DNA of 64,000 nucleotides from Gossypium raimondii (taxonomy: Eukaryota > Streptophyta > Magnoliopsida > Malvales > Malvaceae), in the NCBI RefSeq assembly GCF_025698545.1, contig NC_068569.1:19220001-19284000 (forward strand), written 5' to 3'. The notes below the pieces were generated by a model. The model was not told the DNA's origin and made no database searches. It saw only the letters and a program-made list of their open reading frames with translations. Position numbers and translations under genes: made by a program. How positions within the stretch are numbered: position 1 is the stretch's first letter; each line of letters opens with the position of its first letter. Shown in pieces: positions 1 to 10,855 of this stretch.

Positions 1-1461
1 TTACAGTAAAGCTTGAGAAAAACGTACAATAAAATAAAATAAGATTTCTTAAAAAATTTCCTTATCGAGGCTCCTCTTAATTTGGTAAGAGTTATTATGC
101 ATTGCATCTCAACTTCTTCAATATGAGTTCCTAAAAGGTAAAATGGAATATTGAATCAATGAACCTTGGGATTGTGGGATAGCATTTTTTGGCAACACTG
201 TTTCAAAGGAAGTTGCATGTCCTATTACATTGCTTTTGAAAAGTGTTTTTGAGAAGTGCTGTGAAAAAGTGCTTTTGAGAAGTTCTTTTGAAAAATTTGA
301 GTATTTGGTATTACTGTCAAAAAGTGCTTTTGAAGAATAAAATGTTCATTTTAGACATGATATGATAAAGTAACAAATATGTATTTAAATAATGTTCAAA
401 TTAGTTAATATTATGATATTTTAGCAAAAATATAAAAAATAATTTATTATAACTTATTGTTAATATTTTAATATATAATATTAATTTTAAATATTTCTAA
501 GTAATTAATATTAATTATTTATTAAATTTAATTAGAATATATAAACTATATTTAAATATAAAAATTAAATATTTGTAATTAAATATTGACACAATTGTAT
601 TATTATAAAAATATTTTTTATTTTTAATTAATGCTTTTAACACATTTGTATTATTTTATTTTAAAATGTATTTGAATATATAACTCATATTATATATTAA
701 CATAACATAGAAAATATAAACCTAACAAATTAAAATATTACATATATTTGGATTAAAGTTTTAAAAAGGGATAATATTTATATACCAAATATAAAACATT
801 AACCAACCGGAAATTCTGATTAAAATTCTTTCTTACTGGACAAAAGGATGATCTTCATGGCAAAATATTATTGTGTGAGGTTGCATGCTTTATTTGGAGC
901 TACAATGACAGCAGGGTTGGTCTTAGCTAGGACACTTGTTAAATGATATGTTCACAGCTTCCAATTCAGTTTTTCCTTACATCACTCCTCACATAAGTAG
1001 TTTTGGTTGCATTCAACTCTAACAAGGCTGGACATTAGGAGCTTTTTGCCACTCGGAACCTGTGTACTCTGAAGCAATCAGAAGATTCAAAAATAATTTA
1101 TCTTTTCTCGCCCTACTCAAAAAGAGGCTAGAAGTGAAAGTACTCAAATATTGGACAAAAAGAATCACTCAGGTATCAGGAATAGAGTTCTGATGAGGGA
1201 AAACTCAATACTGGGGATGCCATGTGTGCGACACATAATAACATATATTTATACTATAAGGCTACAATTTAAACACAATAAACAGATCTGCCATGCCAAA
1301 GGAGGACATCCACAAGGCAGTAATTGTAGACCACATAAAATAACATAATAGATAGGATACCTAACTCAGCATTCACAAAAAAGCCTAAGCTAACTCTGGG
1401 TCTTCACTATTCAAAATATCTAATACTAGGCAAAACCTGCTTACCAAAACTTAAAAGCGGT
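1..1461. other. AT-rich intergenic sequence with AAAAGTGCTTTT-type motif cluster
   Basis: No coding region is supported here. Positions 226-340 hold about five degenerate copies of a word close to AAAAGTGCTTTTGAGAAG. Words of this kind are common near the ends of small plant DNA transposons, but I cannot fix termini or a target duplication. Positions 360-800 are very AT-rich. The stretch next to 1461 would be the 3' flank of the RPS6 exon on the minus strand. Confidence 0.5.
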
Positions 1462-1697
1462 CTAAGCCACAACAGAAGGCTTAGAAGCAGCAGAGAGCTT
1501 AGACCTCCTCTTTGCTAAACTCTCACAACCGCGCTCCCTCTGCTCCTTCAACCTCATGGCAAGCAATTTCTGGTACTCTGCCTCAGCTTTGGCCTTTGTA
1601 ATTCTTTTCTTCTTCTCTGCAATTCTAGTTAGCTTCTTCTGGAGTGTCAATGGAGTTGCCAACCTCTGGATTTTTGGAGCTTTATTGACCTTCTTGC
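1462..1697 (-). pseudogene. RPS6: 40S ribosomal protein S6, orphan C-terminal exon
   Basis: This is the last coding exon of cytosolic 40S ribosomal protein eS6, a small-subunit protein whose C-terminal tail is phosphorylated downstream of TOR/S6K. The minus strand shows a splice acceptor (TTTGCAG) at 1698, then 77 codons reading [39 protein letters not shown] and ending [11 protein letters not shown]-stop. The first exon base completes a split Gly codon, which fits a family intron. No upstream RPS6 exon is visible in the next 12 kb on this strand. A nested LTR insertion starts 88 bp upstream of the exon, inside the former intron. The tail reads [10 protein letters not shown] where plant S6 normally has RRSESLAK, so one reported phosphoserine and an arginine are lost. 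I infer a non-functional fragment, although an intact distant 5' part cannot be excluded. Confidence 0.8.
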
Positions 1698-3072
1698 CTG
1701 CAAAGCCAGAAAATTTATCAGCAAGTAATAGTTACAATCAAGAAATCATCATTTTCACCAAGCCTGTATGATTCTAGCTGAAACCTGTGAGACCCAATTT
1801 TGGCCCGGGCCCGTATAAATAAAAATAAATTAAGAGCTCAATAAAAACAGTCCATTTACAAAACTACTAATCCATTTAAAACCCAAATGGCCCAACTCTA
1901 CCCTAACCTGAAATACCAACCTAAACCCAACCCGGTTGAACAAGCCCAACACCCAGTAGCCCATTACATTTCAGGAAACAGAAACCCTAGGGTTTCTAAC
2001 TCCCCCCTCAGCCGCCGACGCCAACACATGTCCGCTCCTCCCACGCGCGCCACGCCACCACCTCCGTACGACTGTACCTGCAGAGGACAAACAAACAAAG
2101 AAAAAACAGAAATCGACAGCAAACATGGAATAACAAAAATATCAAATAGAAAAATAGGAGAAAACAAAAGGAAATTGATGTATTTTCGGGGTTATAAAAC
2201 CCCATTTGCTGTATTGTTTCGGGACCTTTTTTTACAAAAAAAAAGATTGAATGTAAAACACACACAGACACGAAATCAATGCAAAAAATACAAAAAAATT
2301 TCAAAAACAGAAAAGAATACATCGTTTAGGTGATTGTTCGACTTGGTTTTATTTTTTTATTTTTATTTTTTGTGTTTTCTTCGATTTGTTCTTATTTTAT
2401 ATGCGAAAAATATAAAGAATGGAGGGGATCTTACCTTGTCGTCGGCGCCGTTGAAGCTCGCATCCTCCTCTGGCAATCGGAGTTGAGGCAAAGAGCGGCG
2501 TTTAGGAAGGAAACGAAACCCTTAGGGTTTTTTTATCCTTTTTTCTTTTCCTTTTTTATTCTGAAATAGTGGATAGATTAGCAGATTTTCTGTCTTTTAT
2601 AACGCCTGTAAAACGATGTCGTTTGTGGCCGGTTTCAGTGGCTTCAAAACGACGTCGTATAGCCCAGTGACCCGATGATCCGATTTGACCCGGGGAGGAT
2701 CCGCGTGTTTTGTTTCAATGGCTTATTTGTGTGTTTGGTCCTTCTATTTTTTGATTTACTTCAGTTTAATCCTTTTTGTTTTTTTTTTAAAATTTTGCCA
2801 CATAATTCGATCCTGCTTTCAATTTCGTCCTTCTGTCAGTTGAGGAGACGAACGTTCGAAGCGACGTCGTTTCCTATGATCTGACTTGATTGCCACGTGG
2901 GACTTGTGCGTTTAATTTTGGTGCTAGTCACTCTGATTTTAAATGAATTTCAATTCGGTCCTTTTCATTTCATTTTATTGCACGTTTTACCCCTAAATTT
3001 CTGTTTTAATTCCAAATTAGTAATTTGTTTTGTTATTTTTGCTACTAAAATAATTACTTTAATATTAATTTA

Positions 3073-3073
<1 letters not shown>

Positions 3074-3127
<54 letters not shown>

Positions 3128-3135
3128 TATTATTA
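3074..3135. repeat. (ATT)n microsatellite
   Basis: About 20 consecutive ATT units lie within the outer solo LTR. An apparent poly-tyrosine reading frame across it is an artefact of the repeat. Confidence 0.95.
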
Positions 3136-3682
3136 GTAGTATTATTTTCTTTTCTTTTCTTTTTATCAATTTTCCTAACCTTTTTATATACATTATTTTA
3201 TTTTATTATGTAGTATTATTTTAAGTTTTCCATATATCCTTATTTAATTTCATAATGTATTATTTTATATATATTTTATGAGTCTAACATAGTTGGTACA
3301 CATTTTATGATTTTATTTATAATATATTCTTAATACTTATAGATATATTGTTTATTTTAAAACTTTTATAGATATAATTTATTGATTGTGATTTTCCTTC
3401 TTGCTATTGATTTTTTGGTGTATCCTTTAAAATTGATTAGTAATTCATTTAATTTTTGAATATTGATATTGGTATTTGTATAACGTATGGTTGAAATTGT
3501 TGTTGCTATGCTTGTTTGTATTTGTCTATTGATTATTTATTATTCATTAGTGTATGTTGTTTATAAATTGCCCCTTTTTTGGCATCATACGTTATTATTC
3601 AATCACATTACATTTGTTTTAAAGAATATGCCACACTAAAGCATTAAAATCATTTTATTCCGTAAATATTCAAAATACTTAG

Positions 3683-6372
3683 TGTAATAGGCCCAATTTG
3701 CCCAGCCCATAATCAAATCAAAATAAAAAAAAAATATAAACCAAACACAAAAATTAGTCCATTGGCCCAGAACATTAAACCCAAATGGCCCAATTGCACT
3801 TAGCCCCGTTTACTTAAGCCCACTAGCCTGAATACCCGCATAAGAGAACAAGAGACCCTAGGGTTTCTGCAAACTCTAGCCGCTGCAGTCAAGCTGAGCC
3901 TCCTCCTGCGCATGTTGCGTTCCTGCGCGTGCAGCGCCTCCGCGCCAGGTCCACACGTACCTTCTCCAGGCTGGCATCGTACCTGCACAACGGAAGCAAC
4001 AAACCAGCAACGCAAAAGAAAAACAAAAAAAATAGCAAGCAAATAACAGAAATAGAGAAGAGATTTTGGATTTTTTTTTTCGATTTTTATTTTTCTTCTA
4101 TTCGAATCGGCTATATAAGGCCGATTCCAACACTGTAAACGGGTTACACACACACAGAATATCAATAGAAAAATCAGACAAAACAAAAGCTGCGTTTTTG
4201 GAAGGTGATTTCTTTTTAAAGTTTTTTTTTTCTTTATCTATCGTTCTGTTCTTGTTTCTTTTGGGGATATACCTGAAATAAAAAAGGAAAAGGCAAGGAT
4301 CTCACCTTCGCAAGGACGCCAATGAAGCCCTGTTCGCTCCGTTCAAATCGAGGCCAGAGGGGTTTCACATTTGGAGGCGGCAGAGGGGAATGATTCGGGT
4401 CTAAAGTGGCTAGGGGGACTAATGATTTAGGGTTTTTTATGGCATTTATATTAGTGAAACGGCACCGTTTGGGCCTTGCTTCGATGGCACCAAAACAGTG
4501 CCGTATTGGACCAAAACCGATGACTCGACCCAGACACCGATAGATCCGCGTGTTCTGGCATGGAGAGGGATATTTGCACAAATGGTCCCTAGATTTTTAT
4601 AGCGTGTTTAAATAGATCTTTTTATTTCCTTTAAATTTTGCCCCGCTTTTTAGTATTTTTGTTTCACTTTAATCCTTCGCATAAAATGCTGCGTTTTGGA
4701 AGGGAGGGAATATTTCCCACTCGCCCCCCATATAATTCGCGCGTTGTGATATAGTCCCCGACTTTGTTTTAATTACATTAATTTCTTGTTAATTTAGACT
4801 TAATTGCGATTTAACCTTTTTGACATTTGTTTTTTTTATTAATTCATTAATTATTTTTTTATTATTATTAGTACATTCGGTCATATTTTCATTTATGTTT
4901 TTGTGCATTATTTTATTACATATATTATCATTTCGAGTTTTAGTTATATTATTATTATAATTTTATAATGTGTTATTTTATTCGACATAATATATTACCG
5001 ATTACATGTTATTATATTATTTCCACTCATTTCATACATAATTTATTTCATTTGAAATACTCCATTATACTTTATTTATTCCAATCTTTTATACGTACTA
5101 TTATACATATACCATTATATGAAGTTTTTCAATCCTTATGCATTACTCATTTAAATTAATATATGTATATTATTTAATGTGTTTTGATTTATTTTATATA
5201 ATACTTACTTTAAAATTTATTTAGATACTATTATTTTATGTTGTATTTATTTTTAACCGTATTAAAATTTATTTCAATTTTTATATATATTATTTATTTT
5301 AAATTTATTCTAATATATAATTTCCTTTCTTTCATGTTATTGTTTATTTTTCAAAACTTGTTGCATTTTTTTTTTGTATTAATTTGCTTGGAGCTTCGTT
5401 TAAGATTAGTTTTTAGTTCATTAGCTTTTGAATATTAAAGCTATTATTTGTATGTGATGTGAGATAATTGCTCTTACGTGTATTGTATTGTTTGCTCATA
5501 TCTATCGCTTCTTTGTCGTTCATTCGCGTACATTTTAATTTACGAATCACCATTCCGCGTTGTATGTTATTATTTGATTGTTTTATTTGTTTAAAAGATT
5601 ACGTTTAATATCATTCAAGTATCGAGAGCTTTTTTATTCAAAAAGTTTTTAAAAAGAAAAATAATAACGCGACACTCGGGATTTGTGATCCTCGAAAAGA
5701 TTGTGTCCTAACTCACTGGATTCCAATCTTCCTCGGGATCTAAGAGACCGAATATTCCTTTTAATTAACATAAATAAAAAGCTCATTCTCGAGAATTCGA
5801 TATGTGGTGTCCTAACATATTGGATATGACATATTGTTCTCTCGAGACGAGAATTTTTCTAATAAATGAAAATAAAGGCAATATTCGATATTTAGGAATT
5901 TTGTGAAATAGAGCCCTAACTTACTGGGTTTTGATTTTCTCATTTGACCCAAATAATCAAATACCCTTCTCAAAATGCATAAGTTTTAAAGGTCAAGAGA
6001 TAAACTTAATTTTGAGGATTTAAAATGTCGCACTCTAACTCACTGAATGTGACAATTTATTTCTTCGAAATAAGTGATCCTTACCATCCAATTCATTTTA
6101 CCCAAATTTTCTTTTCAAAGGATCGTATTTTAAAATCTTTTCAAAATTTAGACATTAAGACATTAAACAATCAATTTGGTACCAATTTTGGGCGTCACGA
6201 GGGTGCTAACCCTTCCTCGTGCGTAACCGACTCCCGAACCTGTTTTCTCAAAATTCGCAGACCTAAAATCGTTTTAATGGTGAACCGGTCACACCTTAAT
6301 AAAAGATCGGTGGCGACTCCTACTTTTCATTTTTAAAAGTCGATTCCCCTTTTCAAAAAAATGGTTTCGACA
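3683..6372 (+). mobile_element. Inner solo LTR nested in the outer solo LTR
   Basis: This 2690-bp LTR begins TGTAATAGGCCC and ends GGTTTCGACA. The flanking pentamers are CTTAG (3678-3682) and CTTGG (6373-6377), a target duplication with one substitution. Its sequence parallels the outer LTR: a GCCCA-rich start, a CCCTAGGGTTTC word (3855 here, 1987 in the outer copy), a TATA box at 4112-4119, and an end region with CGAGGGTGCTAACCCTTCCTCG. Between 5690 and 6340 there are about five degenerate units built on CCTAACTNACTGG, roughly 100 bp apart. There is no coding capacity. Confidence 0.85.
4104..4127 (+). promoter_or_regulatory. TATA box inside an inverted repeat (LTR promoter)
   Basis: The arms GAATCGGC and GCCGATTC are perfect 8-bp reverse complements and enclose TATATAAG. 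The site lies about 430 bp into the LTR, where a U3 core promoter is expected. The related LTRs carry the TATA box in the same place at 2193-2199 (arms GGGGTT/AACCCC) and 44885-44890 (arms GGC/GCC only). Confidence 0.6.
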
Positions 6373-7075
6373 CTTGGTGTTCACGATTTTCGAGAGAATG
6401 GCGCCCTAACTTATTGGGCTTCAATTCTTTTCGTTAAATTTAGATATCCGAGTATCCCTTTTTAAATAAAATTGTACAGATTCTAAAGAAAAGTTTTTCG
6501 GGATTTCAAAATGTTGGATCCTAACTCACTGGATATGACATTTTGCTACCTCGAATTAAGGATTTTCAAAATAAAGGCAATATTCAGTATTTAGGAATTT
6601 TGAGAAATTGAACCCTAACTTACTGGGTTTTGATTTTTTTATTTGACCCCAAATAACCAAATATCCTTCTCAAAATGCATGGGTTTTAATGATAAACTTA
6701 ATTTTGAAGATTAAAAATGTTGCGCCCTAACTTACTGGATGTGACATTTTATTTCTTTGAAATAAGAGTGCCTTATTATTTAATTCAATTTATTCGAGTT
6801 AAAAGGATCGTGTTTTAAAATCTTTTCAAATTTTCGACATTAAGACATCAACAATCAATTCGGTACCAATTTTGGGCGTTACGAGGGTGCTAACCCTTCC
6901 TCGTACGTAAACGACTCCCAAACTTATTTTCTCAAAATCTCGCAGACCAAAATCGCTTTTAAGGTGAACCGGTCACACCTCAATAAAGATTGGTGGCGAC
7001 TCCGAATTTTTTTTATTTTTAAGTCGACAACTAAACTCTTTTTGTTTTTTCAAAAAAAGTGGTTTCGACAAAACC

Positions 7076-8098
7076 CAAAATCCAATATCCTACTTCCAGC
7101 ATACACCACACATGAGTAAATGGTAAAGCAAAACATGTTTCCAGGAATAGAAGTAAACAGATTGTTGCAGTGTACAAGCTGCAGTGTTTGCAAAAGCCAA
7201 TCATGAAAATATTGGTCAACAGATTGTTGCAGCACATCAAAATCTTCTTGTAAAAGATTGTTGATATTAGCAAGAAGTAAACTTTGGCCTCTAGCCTTAA
7301 CAAGTAATGTGATAAGAGAAGTTTCCAACCTAAGTTAAGTGTTAAAAAATCATATAAAACGAAAAAGAAAATGGGGAAGCAAATGTTTTAGTCGTTCACA
7401 TCCGAGCCTAAGAATCAAAAGAAGTTTATAAGAAGAAACTCATTAATGAGACATTACAAACAATAGGCTAAAACAAACAGATCGATAATATGGGTCAAAC
7501 CATTTAGCCAATGGAACTGATTGGTCAAGAAATTTACATTAGACGTTTCTAACTTATGAACTTTGAATAATGGATGAGGACCAGCATTTGCAACTCCATG
7601 ATACCATGATATTTTACCATTAAAATGGGGTTTAAAATTTTAATCAATATCTTGTGAAGTGCATTGATTCAATTATGTTAACCATTGTATCAAATATCTA
7701 TTACATGAATGAACTAATCCATCCAGTACTAACAAATTCAAGAACAAAACAAATATTTTCAAGCCCAGTCCAAATACAAGAAGAAATGATCACTCCGGAT
7801 CTCATCAACAAACAGAATGAAAGCAAAATAAGACAATGAGAGAGAGGAAGATTGAAACAAGAAAGCAAGAAAGGAAGATTGAAACAAGAAAAGAAGCCAT
7901 AGTTGAAATCATTTGTCTCAAGAAATACCAGCTTAAATCAACAGCTTCAAACTCTTAATAAGATCATAGATGAGTAGAGGAAATTAAGAAGCTGCTACCC
8001 TCCGCATTATATGCCTGTTTAGGACATATTAAACACCTGCACTAACTGATTGGTGGGGATCTAGCAATCACTAAAGCAAAGCAGAGCAAAGCAGCAGT
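7076..8098. other. Intergenic segment between two LTR insertions
   Basis: No gene is recognised. A 92-codon open frame on the minus strand (7050-7328) reads into the LTR end and has no family I recognise. The sequence right after 7075 continues the host DNA split from 1785, that is, the remains of the RPS6 intron or flank. Confidence 0.5.
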
Positions 8099-10855
8099 TG
8101 TAATGGCCCAAATTTGAGGTTATCGGAACAATGGTTTCGGGACCACAAATCCGATGAAAAAAATTTTATTTTTCTTATATTTTTATGGTCTAAAATTTCA
8201 CAAAATGATTTCGTGAAAATTTCGTTCGAAAATTTCGACGTTTGGGCACTCAATTTAGTCAAAAGGACTAAATTGTAAAAAGTGCAAAAGTTGAGTTCTA
8301 CATGTTAGAGGTGTCCAATTGTTATGAAACTTTAAATTGGAGGTCCTTATATGGTAATTATACCATTGGTAACTTGGTAGACAAAAATGGACATGAGATA
8401 AGTGAAATAGAAAATTTTTAAGTTAGGGGCAATTTGGTAATCTAGTAATTAAAATGAATTAAAAGGAAAAAGATGGAAAAATCATCATCTTCTTCATTAG
8501 GACGAAATCAGCAAGGGGAAGCCATAGTTAGGGTTTTCAAGCTTCCAAGCTCCATAGTAAGTGATCCCAAGTCCCGCTTTTAATGTTTTTTACGTTTTGG
8601 AGTCCCTGTAGCTTAATTTAGCTTATTCTAGCAATAATTTAACCTAGGGTTTATATTTGGAAAAATACCCATAGGTGAAAAGTGTTTATTTTGATGTTTT
8701 ATGATAGAATATGAAGCTAGAAATTATGTTAAACAACTTTTGCTAAGCGATTTTAAGTGAAAACGAGTAAAACGACATAATCGGTAAAAATACCTAATGT
8801 TCATAAGTACATGTTAGAGTGGGAATTTGATGTTGCCATAGAAGGAAAAATGTTCAGAATGTTATAAAACATAAGAATAAGAGATGAATTTTAATTTCCG
8901 AGCCTTGGGGAAAAATGTAATTATGTAAAGTTTAGGGCAAAATTGTAATTTTGAAAAGTTAGAGTCGAGGGCTGTTTTGATGAATGTGATTATTAAATAA
9001 GTTAAATTTACTATTTTAGATCAAGAAGTACGAAACTCGAGGTTAGACAAAGGAAGAATAAAGTTGAAGACTAAGTTGGTGAAATTGGCTATAATTGGTA
9101 CCGAGGTAAGTTTACGGTAAATAAATGCAATATTTCAATATTTATTATTAATGCTGTTAATTTCCAGCAATTATGAATTTATTTTATGAATTTATTTGAT
9201 GATGATCCAAGCATGAAATGATAGAGAATTAAAATTTAAAAGTCCCGTTGATACATAAGGATGGTACTGGATACGAATGTCATGACATTTGGGTAAAGAG
9301 ATCCCATGTAAGACCATGTCTGGGACATGGCATTGGCATCCTTAAGATCAAGAGAGGTCCCATGTAAGACCATGTCAGGGACATGGCGTATAACCGAGAT
9401 GAGAGGTCCCATGTAAGACCATGTCCGGTCATGGCATTGGCACTGAGATGAGAGGTCCCCTATAAGACCATGTCTGGGACATGGCATGGGTACCAACATG
9501 AGAACATCCCATGTAAGACCATGTCTGGGACATGGCTTTGGCATGTTATTATCAGAAGAGACCCGAGTATCCTTATTATTCCAATGTAGCTCAACGGGCT
9601 TGTAAACGAATCATGTTCATGAAAGTTCAGTTTAAAGCATAAATGGCAAGCTCAGGTAAGTTGTAAGACTTAAGAACTTATTATACTATCAATTGATGTT
9701 CAACGATGTAGCAAGAGTTGAGTAAGTTATGCACACAAGTATTCTAAGTAAACAAGTAAGAGAACTAGTATGAGATTAACTAAAGAGTAAACTAGAGATA
9801 TAGTCACTTGAGTTTAATTATTTGTGTGTAATGTTGTTATTTATTTGCTAGTAAACTTACTAAGCTTTATGCTTACTTCTTTTATTTCTCTTTCTCTTAT
9901 AGTATTGCAAAGCTACTTCAAGGATCCTAAAGAAGTCGGAGATCGTCCACACTATCAACCACAACTGCTCGGTATTTTATGTCAAAACACGTTTGAGTTA
10001 TGGCATGTATAGGGATTTAGTTATTTTGTATGTTTGTAATGATGATTTTGCTAATGAGTGATGTGTAAGTATTTGATGATGTATGGTCATTAAAATGGTT
10101 AAGGATGAAGGTGTTTGTTGTTATGAAAGATTAGGTGATAAATTATGCATGGAAATCATGAAAGGATAAAATTTTGCAAAGAAACAGAATTCAGGCAGCA
10201 CAGTGACCTGAATTTGAAAAATCACCTAGGATGGTATAAAATGAATTAGAGGGTGAATGATATATGGAATTAAATCTTGTTGAGTCTATTTTCATGGAAA
10301 AATAACAGTGTAGCAAAAGGAAATTTATATTTTAAGATATGTGAATTTTAGTAAGATAGGGTCAGAACTGTTTTTGGAGTCCTCTGTTCTGAGTTTAGAA
10401 AATAATTACAAATTGTACAAAAATGGTTATGAGTTGAAATTTACATGCTTAGATTCCTTAATGAGTCTATTTTCTGTAGGAACAAGTGGGAATAGCATAT
10501 GAAAATCCTATAACAAGAAAAGTTATTTTTAGTAACAAGAGGTCAGAATAGTCGAATGGTGAAACAGGGGAGACTTTAACTAATAAACTGTACTAATTGG
10601 CTGAACCAAAAATTCTAAAAATTTTATGGTAGGAAGATATATGAGTCTAGTTTCAAGGAAAATTTACAGAGTTAAATTTTGAGTTCCGTAGCTCAAGTTA
10701 TAATTAATTTAGTGACCGCTGCGCAATTGGACAGCTTTGCTGTAAATAGTGAAAATAATTTGCAAAAGTAAATTTTTATGCTCCGAATTAGTAAGATAAG
10801 TTAAGTAATGCCTCGTGCTCGACTCCGGAAACGGTCTCGGGTAAGGGATGTTACA
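8099..10855 (+). mobile_element. Solo LTR of a gypsy (chromovirus-like) retrotransposon
   Basis: The 2757-bp unit begins TGTAATGGCCC and ends GATGTTACA, the same termini as the LTR at 36737-39046 (TGTAACGCCCC / GTGTTACA). It is flanked by GCAGT (8094-8098) and GCAGA (10856-10860), a target duplication with one mismatch. It landed in a run of GCAAAGCAG-like repeats. No primer binding site, gag or pol follows. An internal array of five hairpin-forming units sits at 9300-9545. Confidence 0.8.
9300..9545. repeat. Five tandem ~50-bp hairpin-forming units within the LTR
   Basis: Units start near 9300, 9358, 9407, 9456 and 9507. Each carries a variant of CCCATGTAAGACCATGTC followed by GGGACATGGC, so nearly every unit can fold CCATGTC against GACATGG. 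Unit length varies between about 49 and 58 bp. The third unit has lost part of one arm (CCGGTCATGG). Confidence 0.85.

Larger units (their letters stand above)
1786..7070 (+). mobile_element. Solo LTR (gypsy-type, about 2.6 kb) interrupted by a second LTR
   Basis: The element begins TGTGAGACCC and ends GGTTTCGACA, flanked by the perfect 5-bp duplication AAACC (1781-1785 and 7071-7075). It holds no gag-pol, no primer binding site and no second LTR of its own, so it is a solo LTR left by recombination. Removing the inner insertion (3683-6372 plus one duplicated pentamer) leaves about 2590 bp. A TATA box at 2193-2199 and a strong similarity of its last 220 bp to the ends of the LTRs at 3683-6372 and 44575-46777 place all three in one family. 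I assign the plus orientation from the TATA position. A Tat-lineage Ty3/gypsy identity is a guess from the terminal sequence. Confidence 0.85.

Noticed and set aside
2897-3136. Open frame ending in a long tyrosine run
   Set aside because: It is produced by the (ATT)n microsatellite inside an LTR and has no protein character.
9300-9545. CRISPR-like array
   Set aside because: This is a plant nuclear LTR. The units are degenerate tandem repeats without unique spacers of equal length.
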